Source: Nitrosospira sp. Nl5
GTDB lineage: Bacteria > Pseudomonadota > Gammaproteobacteria > Burkholderiales > Nitrosomonadaceae
Assembly (NCBI RefSeq): GCF_900102495.1
Contig: NZ_FMVQ01000008.1
Location: forward strand, 1-64,000
Length of the DNA stretch: 64,000 nt
Direction: 5' to 3'
The notes under the pieces were generated by a model. That model searched no databases and was not told where the DNA came from. It was given only the letters and a program-made list of their open reading frames with translations. This document shows positions 48,756 to 58,329 of this stretch, piece by piece. The translations under genes were made by a program, and so were the position numbers. Positions within the stretch are counted from its first letter, which is position 1. Every line of letters starts with the position of its first letter.

Positions 48756-50215
48756 AATATAGAGACCTGCGCGATTTTATTGCCCAGTTGGAAAATCAGG
48801 GCGAGCTGAAACGCATCACGGCCGAGATCGATCCTCATCTGGAAATGACCGAAATCTGCGATCGGGTGCTGAAAGCTGGCGGTCCGGCTGTTCTGTTTGA
48901 AAAACCGAAGGGCCATACCATCCCCGTACTGGGGAATTTGTTCGGTACCCCGCGACGCGTGGCGATGGGCATGGGGCAGGAGTCGGTCGAGGCACTACGG
49001 GAAGTAGGAAAACTTCTCGCTTATCTGAAAGAACCCGATCCCCCCAAAGGGCTGAGAGATGCCTGGGAAAAATTGCCGGTGCTGAAGCAGGTGCTCAACA
49101 TGGCGCCCAAGGTACTTTCGAGTGCGCCGTGCCAGGAGGTTGTATGGGAAGGAAACGACGTGGACCTCGGCAGGCTCCCGATCCAGACCTGCTGGCCGGA
49201 GGATGCAGGGCCATTGATCACCTGGGGATTGACCGTCACTCGCGGTCCGCACAAAACGCGACAGAATCTGGGCATTTACCGGCAACAGGTGATCGGACCC
49301 AATAAACTGATCATGCGCTGGCTGGCCCACCGCGGCGGAGCGCTCGATTTTCGCGATTTCTGCCTGGCTAATCCGGGGCAGCCTTACCCCCTGGCGGTTG
49401 CGTTGGGGGCGGACCCGGCGACGATACTCGGCGCGGTGACGCCGGTGCCGGACAGCTTGAGCGAATACCAGTTCGCCGGATTGCTGCGCGGCGCAAAAAC
49501 CGAAATCGTCAAATGCCTGAGCCATGATTTGCAGGTTCCGGGCAGTGCCGAAATCGTCCTGGAAGGCTATATTCATCCCGGCGAAACCGCGCTTGAAGGC
49601 CCTTTCGGCGATCACACCGGCTATTACAACGAGCAGGAGACTTTCCCGGTATTTACGGTGGAGCGCATCACCATGCGGCGCAACCCGATCTATCATTCCA
49701 CCTACACTGGCAAGCCGCCCGACGAACCGGCAATCCTTGGCGTGGCGCTGAATGAAGTATTCGTCCCCTTGCTGCAAAAGCAGTTTTCCGAAATTATCGA
49801 TTTTTACCTTCCGCCGGAAGGCTGTTCCTATCGCATGGCAGTGGTAAGCATGAAAAAGCAGTACGCGGGCCATGCCAAGCGCGTCATGTTCGGCGTATGG
49901 AGCTTCCTGCGTCAATTCATGTATACCAAGTTCATCATCGTGACCGACGACGACGTAAACATCCGCGACTGGAAGGAAGTCATCTGGGCCATTACCACGC
50001 GCGTCGATCCCGCACGTGACACTCTCATCGTGGAAAATACGCCAATCGACTATCTCGATTTCGCAAGCCCGGTCTCCGGCTTGGGCGGGAAAATGGGGCT
50101 GGATGCTACCAATAAGTGGCCGGGAGAGACTAATCGGGAATGGGGTACGCCGATTGTGATGGATGCGGCGGTGAAAGCGCGGGTGGACGAGATTTGGAAG
50201 GGTCTAGGACTGTGA
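48752..50215 (+). CDS. ubiD: 4-hydroxy-3-polyprenylbenzoate decarboxylase UbiD
   Basis: A 487-residue decarboxylase that uses prenylated FMN to remove the carboxylate of 3-polyprenyl-4-hydroxybenzoate. Seen are [33 protein letters not shown] and [10 protein letters not shown] of the cofactor site, and the catalytic Glu region [13 protein letters not shown], plus [20 protein letters not shown]. Its ATG overlaps the ubiA stop. The partner ubiX, which makes prenyl-FMN, is not in the window. The next gene, after 114 bases, is an AT-rich accessory gene. Confidence 0.96.
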   Translation: MKYRDLRDFIAQLENQGELKRITAEIDPHLEMTEICDRVLKAGGPAVLFEKPKGHTIPVLGNLFGTPRRVAMGMGQESVEALREVGKLLAYLKEPDPPKGLRDAWEKLPVLKQVLNMAPKVLSSAPCQEVVWEGNDVDLGRLPIQTCWPEDAGPLITWGLTVTRGPHKTRQNLGIYRQQVIGPNKLIMRWLAHRGGALDFRDFCLANPGQPYPLAVALGADPATILGAVTPVPDSLSEYQFAGLLRGAKTEIVKCLSHDLQVPGSAEIVLEGYIHPGETALEGPFGDHTGYYNEQETFPVFTVERITMRRNPIYHSTYTGKPPDEPAILGVALNEVFVPLLQKQFSEIIDFYLPPEGCSYRMAVVSMKKQYAGHAKRVMFGVWSFLRQFMYTKFIIVTDDDVNIRDWKEVIWAITTRVDPARDTLIVENTPIDYLDFASPVSGLGGKMGLDATNKWPGETNREWGTPIVMDAAVKARVDEIWKGLGL

Positions 50216-50329
50216 AGTGAATTCTTTATTCGAGTAACGACGACGGGTGACCGGCATAAAGAATAGATTAACCAATTTCTTCAGAATTTATTGTATGTCT
50301 AATTTAATACCACTCGACAAGGTCATTCT

Positions 50330-51901
50330 ATGGCTCATAAGGTAAACCTCGATGCACTTATACCGCGCGATGACTTTGAAATGGGGGAACCAACTGTTAC
50401 CGCCGGTATACAGAAACATACAATTTCCATAAACGATCTAAAGAAGGGGGAGTTTTTTTATTCTTATTTAAGAAAACCTGATTTTCAAAGAGAGACTAGT
50501 GAATGGGATGCTCAAAAACTAAGCAATTTAATACTCAGTTTTCTGAATAACGATTTAATCCCTGCAATTATTTTATGGAAGAATGGTGCAAGTTTAACGT
50601 TTGTTATCGATGGCTCACATAGACTTAGCGCATTGGCGGCTTGGATCAATGACGATTATGGTGATGGCAAGATTTCAAAGGATTTTTTCGATGCGCGTAT
50701 ACCTGATGAGCAGCAAGAAATCGCAAATAAGACACGCAAGTTAGTAAATAGTAAAATAGGCTTATTTTCCGACTATCAATTGGCAAATACTAATCCCGAA
50801 AAAGTAAAAGCAGAAATAGTATCGCGGGCAAAGCAGTTGGGGGCGTTATCTGTACAGCTTCAATGGGTTAACGGGGATGCGAGAAAGGCTGAGGAATCAT
50901 TCTTTACGATTAATCAACAAGCATCGCCGATTAATCAAACGGAGCTTCGAATTTTACGAGCAAGAAAAACTCCTCAGGGAATTGCGGCGCGCGCGATATT
51001 TAGAGCAGGACAAGGGCATAAATACTGGTCGGCCTTTCCTGAGGACGCTCGGCTAAAGGTTTTAGAGGCCTCAAAAGAAATACACGAACTTTTATTTGTG
51101 CCAAAACTTAAGACGCCAATAAAAACTTTAGACATTCCGATCGGAGGAAAAGTTAATTCTGCCAATGCATTGGCACTTGTTTTAGATTTTATATATATTG
51201 TAAACGGTATAAAAATTGAAAAAGAATCGGTTAGTGACGAAATTCGGGACGATATTGATGATAGTAAAAGAACGCTAATGCTATTGAAGCAATGTATCGA
51301 AATTGCGAAACGCATCAATAGTGTCCATCCGGGTTCTCTGGGATTACACCCTGCGATTTATTTTTACTCCAGAGATGGAGGTCATAAGGTGGCTACGTTT
51401 TACGCAATTTCATCTCTGATGCTTGAAATTGGAAAGAAAAATTTGTGGAACACGTTTATCGAGATCCGAAGTAAACTCGAATCCTTTCTTTTATCAAATG
51501 ATGAGCTAATACAACAGATTGTTAGAAAGCATCGCGGTGCGTTTGCCAGTCATGAATATATAAAAGATTTTTTATTGATGATAATAAATGAGCTAAAAAC
51601 AAAAGGAATAGATAAAGCTCTAGAATCCGTAATTGCAACTCAAACCTTTTCCTATTTGAAATTGGGTACTGGTAGCCCGCAACATGAGGCTTCGCAACAA
51701 GAGTTCACGCGAGCAGTTAAGTCTAAAACCTTTCTTGCTCAGGCCCTAGCTGGTGCAGTGAAATGTTCAATTTGTGATGGTTATCTTCATACGAATTCAA
51801 CCACTGTTGATCATATCGCTAGAAAAAGAGATGGTGGGAGAGGAGGTGCGGAAAATGCACAACTTGCTCATCCTTATTGCAACAGCACATATAAAAATTA
51901 A
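50330..51901 (+). CDS. DUF262 plus HNH nuclease-like protein, probable defence gene
   Basis: A 523-residue protein joining two modules. Residues about 35-180 are the DUF262 (GmrSD/ParB-like) fold with LRKPDFQRETSEWD, IDGSHRLSALAAW (DGSHR at 94-98) and a SFFTINQQ-like stretch. The last 45 residues form an HNH nuclease with CSICDGYLH, TTVDHIARKRDGG and HPYCNSTYKN. This architecture is found in type IV-like modification-dependent restriction (GmrSD, BrxU) and related anti-phage systems. No methylase or partner is adjacent. Its AT-rich codons differ sharply from its neighbours, so it was probably acquired. It lies between ubiD and a mutagenesis cassette. The defence role is inferred. Confidence 0.78.
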   Translation: MAHKVNLDALIPRDDFEMGEPTVTAGIQKHTISINDLKKGEFFYSYLRKPDFQRETSEWDAQKLSNLILSFLNNDLIPAIILWKNGASLTFVIDGSHRLSALAAWINDDYGDGKISKDFFDARIPDEQQEIANKTRKLVNSKIGLFSDYQLANTNPEKVKAEIVSRAKQLGALSVQLQWVNGDARKAEESFFTINQQASPINQTELRILRARKTPQGIAARAIFRAGQGHKYWSAFPEDARLKVLEASKEIHELLFVPKLKTPIKTLDIPIGGKVNSANALALVLDFIYIVNGIKIEKESVSDEIRDDIDDSKRTLMLLKQCIEIAKRINSVHPGSLGLHPAIYFYSRDGGHKVATFYAISSLMLEIGKKNLWNTFIEIRSKLESFLLSNDELIQQIVRKHRGAFASHEYIKDFLLMIINELKTKGIDKALESVIATQTFSYLKLGTGSPQHEASQQEFTRAVKSKTFLAQALAGAVKCSICDGYLHTNSTTVDHIARKRDGGRGGAENAQLAHPYCNSTYKN

Positions 51902-51972
51902 ATTGGGTGGGCGGGGTTAGATAAGAAGTTTAGATTAAGACGATGATAGCGTGTGTACGGGGCCGAGCAGAA

Positions 51973-51992
51973 AGAGGATGCTCGCATCCTCT
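51973..51992. terminator. hairpin between the DUF262-HNH gene and dnaE2
   Basis: AGAGGATGC and GCATCCTCT form a perfect 9-bp stem with a 2-base loop; with strain the effective loop is larger. It lies between convergent genes and lacks a U run, so termination is plausible but not certain. Confidence 0.4.
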
Positions 51993-52039
51993 GTGAATAT
52001 TGTAGGAGCATAATTCCAAACCCGCTATCAGTTTTCTAC

Positions 52040-55000
52040 TTAATGAAAATCCCGGCTCTCAACCCTGAGATTGCCCAGCAAATGACTATGGTCCACCAGG
52101 CGCTTGGCAATCACATGTTTGACTTCACTTTCGCATTGCCATACGCCATAAACCGTTAAAAGCTTTGAGTTCACTAGCTCGCGGCGCTGTTTCAGGACAA
52201 GCTGGTTCCACATCACAACGTTTATTATCCCGGTCTCATCTTCCAGCGTCACGAACACGACGCCACTTGCAGTTCCAGGGCGCTGCCGGCAGGTCACAAT
52301 GCCGGTTGTCCGTACCAATCGTCCGCTTGGATAGTTATCCAGCTCTATTGCCGAATGCAAATTCATCCTGGCCAGTTTTGGCCGCAGCAGGGCAAGGGGA
52401 TGCCGCCGCAGGGTGAGTTCCATGCTGGCGTAATCGGCGCTAATTTCCTCTGCTTCGGACGCAGAGGCAATATCCGGCAATGTCTCCCTTACCGGAGCGT
52501 CTCGCATCAAGTCCGATTGCTTAATATGGGACGCGGCCGCCCATAAGGCTTCCCGCCGGTGGCCTGATAAGGTGCGCAATGCATCGGCGCTAGCGAGAGC
52601 GCGTATTTCAGAAGTGTTGATTGATGCGCGCTTTGCCAGATCGGCTGGACTTTCAAAAGCAGCCATTTCCCTCGCCTTAACGATACGCTTGGCGGCTTTC
52701 AGGCCGATTCCTTTCACCCTGTTCAGGCCCAGCCGGACAGAGGGTTGAAAAGTCCCATTCATCTGTTCTTCAAGCGTGCAATCATGCTCGCTGACAGTCA
52801 CGTCCACCGGGCTGACCTGAACACCATGGCGCTTCGCGTCTTGAATCAGCTGTGAAGCGCCATAAAAACCCATCGGCAAGCTGTTGAGCATCGCGCACAG
52901 GAATGCGGCGGGCTCGTGGCATTTAAGCCAGGATGATACGTAAACCAGCAGCGCAAAGCTGGCAGCATGAGACTCTGGAAATCCATATTCGCCAAAACCC
53001 TCGATCTGCCGGAAGATGCGCTCGGCAAATTCATGCTTGTAACCACGGCTGACCATGCCGTCGATTAAACGCATGTGGAAGGAGCCGAAGCCACCCTTTC
53101 TTTTCCAGGCGGCCATGGAGCGCCGCAACTGATCCGCTTCACCTGGGCTGAAGCCAGCGGCAAGTATTGCCAATTGCATCACTTGTTCCTGGAAGATCGG
53201 TACGCCGAGCGTGCGCTCCAAGGCGGTTCTGACTTCCTCGCCTGAGTAGTCCACGGGCTCCAGCCCTTGTCTGCGGCGCAGATAAGGATGCACCATGTCG
53301 CCCTGAATCGGCCCCGGGCGTACGATGGCAACTTCTACTACCAGATCGTAGAAGGTCCGGGGCCTTAAGCGTGGCAGCATTGACATCTGCGCGCGGGATT
53401 CGATCTGGAAGACACCGATGGTGTCGGCTTTGCAGATCATGTCGTAAGTTGCTGTATCTTCTCTCGGAATATCCTGCATCCGCAATGGCACTCCACGCCG
53501 GGCGGAAACCAGATCGAGCGTGCGGCGGATCGCCGATAGCATGCCCAGCGCGAGCACATCGATTTTCATCAGCCCAATGGCTGCCAGATCATCCTTGTCC
53601 CACTGGATGATGCGGCGGTCCGGCATGGCGGCGTTTTCGATGGGTACGATGCGGGACAGCTTCTCGCGCGAGATGACGAAGCCGCCGACATGCTGGGACA
53701 AATGACGCGGAAACCCATATAAGACTGGAATCAATTGAATCAGCTTGTGAATAACAGGGCTGTCGGGATCGAAGCCGTTCTCGGTCAGGCGACTGCGGAT
53801 ATCGGAGGCTTTATCCCACCAGGCCAAGGAACCGGATAGGCGTTTCGTGCGCTCAATATCGAGCCCCAACGCCTTGCCGATATCCTGAATTGCCGAACGA
53901 GTACGATAGGTGATGACCGTCGCGGCGATGGCGGCGCGGTCCTGGCCGTATTTCCGGTAGATATACTGGATAACTTCTTCCCGGCGCTGGTGCTCGAAAT
54001 CGACATCGATATCGGGTGGCTCGTTCCGTTCCCTGGAGATAAAACGCTCGAACAACAAATTGCTGTGCTCCGGGTCGATCTCAGTAATGCCGAGGCAATA
54101 GCAGACCGCGGAATTGGCTGCCGAGCCACGCCCCTGGCAAAGAATATCCTTCGATCGGGCAAACCTTACAATGTCGAACACCGTTAAAAAATAGGGCTCA
54201 TACGCAAGCTCGGCAATCAGTTGTAACTCACGCTCGATCTGATCCCTGACCTTGACCGAGATCTCGTTGGGAAAGCGCCATGCCATCCCCTCCTCGACCA
54301 TCCGCCGCAGGTAATCCCCATACGTTTCATTGGTTCTGGCATCCGTCCCTGTCAATTCTTCAGGATATTCATAGCGCAGCTCATCAAGCGAAAAAGTACA
54401 ACGCGTTGCAACTGAAACCGTTTCCTGCAAGAGTTTCGGTGGATAAATTTGCGCCAACTGCAACCTGGTACGTAGATGCTGCTCCGCATTGGGCTGCAAT
54501 GCATGGCCGCATTCGCAAAGCGCCTTGCCGATGCGAATGGCGGTCATCGTATCTTGCAGGGGTTTACGGGTACGTTCATGCATATTCACGTCGCCCGCGG
54601 CCACAAGCGGCATTCCGGTGATATCCGCAGCCTGGCGTATTCGCGCAAGCAACAAATCCTCGCTGGCATGCAGCAATAGCTCGACCGCAGTCCAGCAGCG
54701 TCCCGGAAACAGCGATAGTGCCCAGCGCATGTCATCTGCCAAACAACTGCCTGCCTGAGTAGAGGAAGGGATCAACAAGACCAGGCAATCCGGCAGCAGG
54801 GATAAATGCGGGGCATCGGTACAGGCCTCGAAATCCGCGCGGCATATACGATAAGTCCCTTTCTCCGCGCGTTGCCTTGCCAGCGTGATGAGTTCGCATA
54901 AATTCCCGTAGCCATTTCGATTCATGGCCAGGCAGACCAGGCGTAATCCATCCTCCAGGACGAACTGGCTGCCGATCAAAAGATGCAGGCCCGTTTTTTT

Positions 55001-55180
55001 GGCTTCGGAATGCGCCCGCACGACACCTGCCATGGAACATTCGTCCGTGATAGCCAATGCGGTGTAGCCCAAGTTTGCCGCGCATTCAACCAGTTCTTCC
55101 GGCATGGAAGCTCCCTTCAGGAAACTGAAGCTGGAGCAGCAATGAAGCTCGGCGTAGGGAGGAGGTGAAGGCAAGGCCAT
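52040..55180 (-). CDS. dnaE2: error-prone DNA polymerase DnaE2 (ImuC)
   Basis: A 1046-residue C-family polymerase that replicates past damage together with ImuA and ImuB. The N-terminal PHP domain starts YAELHCCSSFSFLKGASMPE, and the polymerase active site Asp residues are in EPPDIDVDFEHQRREEV. The GRGSAANSAVCYCLG segment and the tandem helix-hairpin-helix near GIGLKAAKRIVKA fit, as does an OB-fold end with GVVFVTLEDETGIINVV. It is shorter than DnaE1 and starts 3 bases after the imuB stop. It is the last gene of the lexA-imuA-imuB-dnaE2 operon. Confidence 0.96.
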   Translation of the reverse strand: MALPSPPPYAELHCCSSFSFLKGASMPEELVECAANLGYTALAITDECSMAGVVRAHSEAKKTGLHLLIGSQFVLEDGLRLVCLAMNRNGYGNLCELITLARQRAEKGTYRICRADFEACTDAPHLSLLPDCLVLLIPSSTQAGSCLADDMRWALSLFPGRCWTAVELLLHASEDLLLARIRQAADITGMPLVAAGDVNMHERTRKPLQDTMTAIRIGKALCECGHALQPNAEQHLRTRLQLAQIYPPKLLQETVSVATRCTFSLDELRYEYPEELTGTDARTNETYGDYLRRMVEEGMAWRFPNEISVKVRDQIERELQLIAELAYEPYFLTVFDIVRFARSKDILCQGRGSAANSAVCYCLGITEIDPEHSNLLFERFISRERNEPPDIDVDFEHQRREEVIQYIYRKYGQDRAAIAATVITYRTRSAIQDIGKALGLDIERTKRLSGSLAWWDKASDIRSRLTENGFDPDSPVIHKLIQLIPVLYGFPRHLSQHVGGFVISREKLSRIVPIENAAMPDRRIIQWDKDDLAAIGLMKIDVLALGMLSAIRRTLDLVSARRGVPLRMQDIPREDTATYDMICKADTIGVFQIESRAQMSMLPRLRPRTFYDLVVEVAIVRPGPIQGDMVHPYLRRRQGLEPVDYSGEEVRTALERTLGVPIFQEQVMQLAILAAGFSPGEADQLRRSMAAWKRKGGFGSFHMRLIDGMVSRGYKHEFAERIFRQIEGFGEYGFPESHAASFALLVYVSSWLKCHEPAAFLCAMLNSLPMGFYGASQLIQDAKRHGVQVSPVDVTVSEHDCTLEEQMNGTFQPSVRLGLNRVKGIGLKAAKRIVKAREMAAFESPADLAKRASINTSEIRALASADALRTLSGHRREALWAAASHIKQSDLMRDAPVRETLPDIASASEAEEISADYASMELTLRRHPLALLRPKLARMNLHSAIELDNYPSGRLVRTTGIVTCRQRPGTASGVVFVTLEDETGIINVVMWNQLVLKQRRELVNSKLLTVYGVWQCESEVKHVIAKRLVDHSHLLGNLRVESRDFH

Positions 55181-55183
55181 GAT

Positions 55184-56680
55184 CTATCCAAAAAGCCCCT
55201 GCAAGTACCAGCCCGCATTTTTTGCCGCCGGATTCTGCTCGCGGTAAATCCATAACAATTGGCCAAGCGCATTCTCCGCAATAAAATAATCGCGTGCGAT
55301 TGGCGCATCGTCCCACCAGCCCGCTTCGATTCGCTCCGGTCCCGCAATCAATTTCAATGGTGAACCATAGACTGGTTGATGGCGTTGCACCCTCAGTTCC
55401 AGCGGTGTTTCCCTTAACCAGGCAGGACGGGTCAAAGGATGAGTTGATTCCAGTGGAATCGCTTTCCGGCATGAAAGATTATTCATTCCCGGAGGCTGAC
55501 AGCTCTGGCTGTATTCGGGACGATGGTCAGGAATAACATTCAAACGCGTGATGGCTTGTGGTCCCAGGCGGGAAGAAAGTTTCTCAATAAACCGGTTTAA
55601 TGAAGTTGTTTCTGATTGCGAGGTGGGGAATAGCTCTAAATTGGAATCTGGTCCTGCTGTTACTTTGTCCGCCGTCAGTTCCAGTTCACAGACCGGGGCT
55701 ACTATTTCCGTACGCCCCAGCCATTCACGCAGCAAAATCATCAAATGCCGCGGGTCGTCGCTTTGCTCGGAAAGCCGTATCTTTATTGGCGTGGATTTGT
55801 GCGGCTGCCTGGGAGAGTATTCGTGATGCAAAACGAATGAGAACTCCAGGACTGCCGCATAACGCAAAGCCAGCCAGCCGCACATTTGCTCGATCATTCG
55901 CTGCACGGCAACTGACAGCAATTCGACATTTTCAACTTGCGCCATTAATGCCGTCTTTTGCTGAAAATATTCCGGCATCTCGAGCCACCGTTGCGGGTCT
56001 GGGGAGTTGCCGTAGGCATGATCCAGTTCAATCAGCAAATCCGGGCCAAACCGGCGTGCCACCCCGCTGCGAGGTAGTCGCTGTAGATCAGCCAATGTTT
56101 TGCAGCCTATGCCGCGAATGGCTTCAAGATGCGGCTGGGCTGATTCCAGCAAACCGGCGGGCAAGGAATCGAGCAATAACCGGAGTCTGGCGCCGGCGCC
56201 ATTGACGACGGTGCGCAACGGCGCGGATCGCGCAAGCAGCCATGCCCCCGTGGCGGTGGGAGCAATCCCTACACAGAGCTGCAAGCCCTGCGCAGCCACT
56301 GCCTGATTAAGTAATCGACATAATTTTTTCAGGCCGCCAAACAACTTCAGGCTTCCTGAAACCTCGGCGATCAGTCCGCTGCCTTGCATAACGATATAGG
56401 GCGTGAAGCGTAGCGCGGCATACGCAGCTTCCTGCAATGCTTTCGTTTCTTCATTCGGATCATGTTCCACCAATATCAAGTCGGGGAAAAGGGACAAGGC
56501 GCTGGCTAGCGGTTGGCGAGCCATTACTCCCCGCCGCTGTGCCGGTTGATTGGCTTGCTGGATATAAATCTGATTGCCTTGACGAACAGTTACCGCCATT
56601 GCGGGAATCAATGTGGCGGGAAACCGGCGTTCAATCCAGTCAAGTGATAACGTCGGGCAATGAAGAGCGATCCACAACAT
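55184..56680 (-). CDS. imuB: ImuB, inactive Y-family polymerase-like protein
   Basis: A 498-residue relative of DNA polymerase IV/V. ImuB links ImuA, DnaE2 and the sliding clamp and is catalytically dead in studied cases. Here the N-terminus MLWIALHCPTLSLDWIERR lacks the acidic residue found in active Y-family enzymes, and no DE pair is seen where catalysis would occur; the little-finger part lies near residues 230-400. Its first 41 bases overlap the end of imuA in another frame. The WWDD and DYFIAEN stretches near the C-terminus are typical of ImuB. Confidence 0.93.
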   Translation of the reverse strand: MLWIALHCPTLSLDWIERRFPATLIPAMAVTVRQGNQIYIQQANQPAQRRGVMARQPLASALSLFPDLILVEHDPNEETKALQEAAYAALRFTPYIVMQGSGLIAEVSGSLKLFGGLKKLCRLLNQAVAAQGLQLCVGIAPTATGAWLLARSAPLRTVVNGAGARLRLLLDSLPAGLLESAQPHLEAIRGIGCKTLADLQRLPRSGVARRFGPDLLIELDHAYGNSPDPQRWLEMPEYFQQKTALMAQVENVELLSVAVQRMIEQMCGWLALRYAAVLEFSFVLHHEYSPRQPHKSTPIKIRLSEQSDDPRHLMILLREWLGRTEIVAPVCELELTADKVTAGPDSNLELFPTSQSETTSLNRFIEKLSSRLGPQAITRLNVIPDHRPEYSQSCQPPGMNNLSCRKAIPLESTHPLTRPAWLRETPLELRVQRHQPVYGSPLKLIAGPERIEAGWWDDAPIARDYFIAENALGQLLWIYREQNPAAKNAGWYLQGLFG

Positions 56681-57404
56681 TGGCTAAGGCGGGTGCGGGG
56701 GTAATGGGGTTAAAGAAGGGCTCTATTTGAGGCAGGGGAATGTAAAGGGGTAAGTCAATCGAGGCGCCCCTGCGCTTCAGTAAACGCACAGAAAGCGTAT
56801 GCCGCTTCGCTGGAGCGAGCAATATTCTTAGCGGAGCTGCGGAGGGTTCAGATTGCGCGCTCGCCGGCCGGAACAAAAAAATCAGGCTGGCGGCAGTCCG
56901 CGCGATGATTTGCAGTTTGCGCAGCGCTTGCGGGCTTGCTGCGGGCAACCAGCAGATGATGATGCCAAAAGCGGCACTCTTGATGCCTTGTTCAATCACC
57001 CATAATCGCTCTGCGGATTTGGAAACCTTGGCCACCAGAATGCGCCGGCTATCAATATCTAAATTCTCCCATGCATGCATGTAAGGAAGATGAGGCGGAT
57101 CAACCAGCAGGATATTCCTGCCATCCTGGGTGATATGCTTGAGTGGTTGGCTCAGTAATCTTATTTCCCCCAGTCCTTCCGCTGGCAACAACAATTCCGT
57201 CAGGCTGTGCGTAGACCATCCCCCTCCAGGCAACGCTTTATCCAGTTCATCGAAGCCACTGGAAACAATTTGATCAGGCGAAGACCCTAATGCGTCGCCT
57301 CGCCATATTCTGTCTCTGAATTGCGTTTCGATTTGTAGAAGCGATAGCGAGGCCAGGGATGAGGAAGCAAGCGTTGGCATGGCGAAAGACTTTTCATCAG
57401 TCAA
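56640..57404 (-). CDS. imuA: ImuA, translesion-synthesis accessory protein
   Basis: A 254-residue RecA/SulA-like protein that partners ImuB in mutagenic repair. The pattern SSGFDELDKALPGGGWSTHS followed by LTELLLP near residues 47-70 is characteristic. The Walker A site is degenerate (no GxxxxGKT), as in other ImuA. Its ATG overlaps the lexA stop by 4 bases and its end overlaps imuB, so the operon is translated as a chain. It was often annotated as SulA or RecA-like; context settles the identity. Confidence 0.92.
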   Translation of the reverse strand: MTDEKSFAMPTLASSSLASLSLLQIETQFRDRIWRGDALGSSPDQIVSSGFDELDKALPGGGWSTHSLTELLLPAEGLGEIRLLSQPLKHITQDGRNILLVDPPHLPYMHAWENLDIDSRRILVAKVSKSAERLWVIEQGIKSAAFGIIICWLPAASPQALRKLQIIARTAASLIFLFRPASAQSEPSAAPLRILLAPAKRHTLSVRLLKRRGASIDLPLYIPLPQIEPFFNPITPAPALANVVDRSSLPDVIT

Positions 57405-58024
57405 CGATTGAAATTGAGGCGATGCCCGGAAGTACGCGTTTTTCGGATGAGGCCAACATACAGCCCGTAGATTTCCAGTCCCTGCTCGGGCCGGATGGGC
57501 GGATAGTCACTGCTGCGGCCATGGTTGCGCGCTTCGAGGTAATAACCTCTTTTATCTCTGGCCAGGACTTTGAGAGTGAATTCATTATCCACAATTGCCA
57601 ATACAACTTGACCGATTGAAGGTGAGTTACTGCGTTCGATAATCACCATATCGCCCTCAAGTATTCCCGCATCGATCATTGAATCGCCTTTAACGGGAAA
57701 TAAAATGGTTTGAGAGGGATTCTCGATAAGATAATCATCGATGCGCAGCAATTCGGGTTGGACGTCGGCGGCCTGCTGAGGCATTCCCGCCCGAACCATA
57801 TGCCCAACTGTTCGCTCAAAAAAGCGGGGGCCGGGACGCAATCGGCTACCCGGTGCATTCTCAAGAAAGTCCTCTTCCTTTAAACGCTGAACAATCTGGT
57901 GTGTCCAGGAACGCGCCTTCCCGTTCCATAGCACAGACAATTCAGTGATTGAGGGGATGACTTTTTCCTTGGCGTAGTAATCCTGGAGTTTGCCCAGATA
58001 AGAAGAAATGTCGAGTTGTTGCAT
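57401..58024 (-). CDS. lexA: LexA-type repressor of the imuAB-dnaE2 cassette
   Basis: A 207-residue S24-family repressor. The N-terminal DNA-binding part (residues 20-60) is divergent, with PSITELSVLWNGKARSW rather than the usual LexA winged helix. The self-cleavage site Ala79-Gly80 is in MVRAGMPQQ, the catalytic Ser115 in VKGDSMIDAGILEGD, and Lys152 in FTLKVLARD. So it should cleave upon RecA activation. It is first in the cassette and its own promoter holds two matching palindromes. This is probably the second LexA known for such cassettes (LexA2), not the global one. The ATG 21 bases further upstream would start inside an operator and is rejected. Confidence 0.88.
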   Translation of the reverse strand: MQQLDISSYLGKLQDYYAKEKVIPSITELSVLWNGKARSWTHQIVQRLKEEDFLENAPGSRLRPGPRFFERTVGHMVRAGMPQQAADVQPELLRIDDYLIENPSQTILFPVKGDSMIDAGILEGDMVIIERSNSPSIGQVVLAIVDNEFTLKVLARDKRGYYLEARNHGRSSDYPPIRPEQGLEIYGLYVGLIRKTRTSGHRLNFNR

Positions 58025-58038
58025 GGCGAATAGGATTG

Positions 58039-58052
58039 AGAACAATTGTTCT
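58039..58052. promoter_or_regulatory. operator 2, over the transcription start
   Basis: AGAACAATTGTTCT is a perfect 14-base palindrome just beyond the -10. It does not match CTG-N8-CAG. With operator 1 it is the likely site of the LexA-type protein encoded next to it. Confidence 0.7.
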
Positions 58053-58053
58053 T

Positions 58054-58082
58054 ATTGTAGAGGACAATTGTTCTCAATTCAA
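58054..58082 (-). promoter_or_regulatory. promoter of lexA-imuA-imuB-dnaE2
   Basis: On the minus strand, TTGAAT and TACAAT (five of six for the -10) are separated by exactly 17 bases. The predicted start site is about 23 bases before the lexA ATG. Two palindromic operators overlie it. Confidence 0.65.
58061..58074. promoter_or_regulatory. operator 1, inside the -35/-10 spacer
   Basis: AGGACAATTGTTCT is a 14-base palindrome with one mismatch, nearly the same as operator 2. Its centre is 22 bases from that of operator 2, about two helical turns. Confidence 0.65.
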
Positions 58083-58329
58083 GCGAAACCAGTTAGCGCG
58101 ATCTTAAAAAACAGGTTTCATTTGGCGTAAACCAGCGGATTATTTATCTATCCTGCTAAGGGAAATGCGCCGCTGCGTTACTTATATTCCCTGATTTTCT
58201 TGCTCGCCCGATGCTGAGAAGGGATAATAGCGAGTTCTCCGCTGTTGCCCGCACTGGACACACGCCAACTCCAGCATAAGGTTATGGCGGGAAAAGCGGG
58301 TTTAATCGGCCTTCGAAATCATTCCATAT

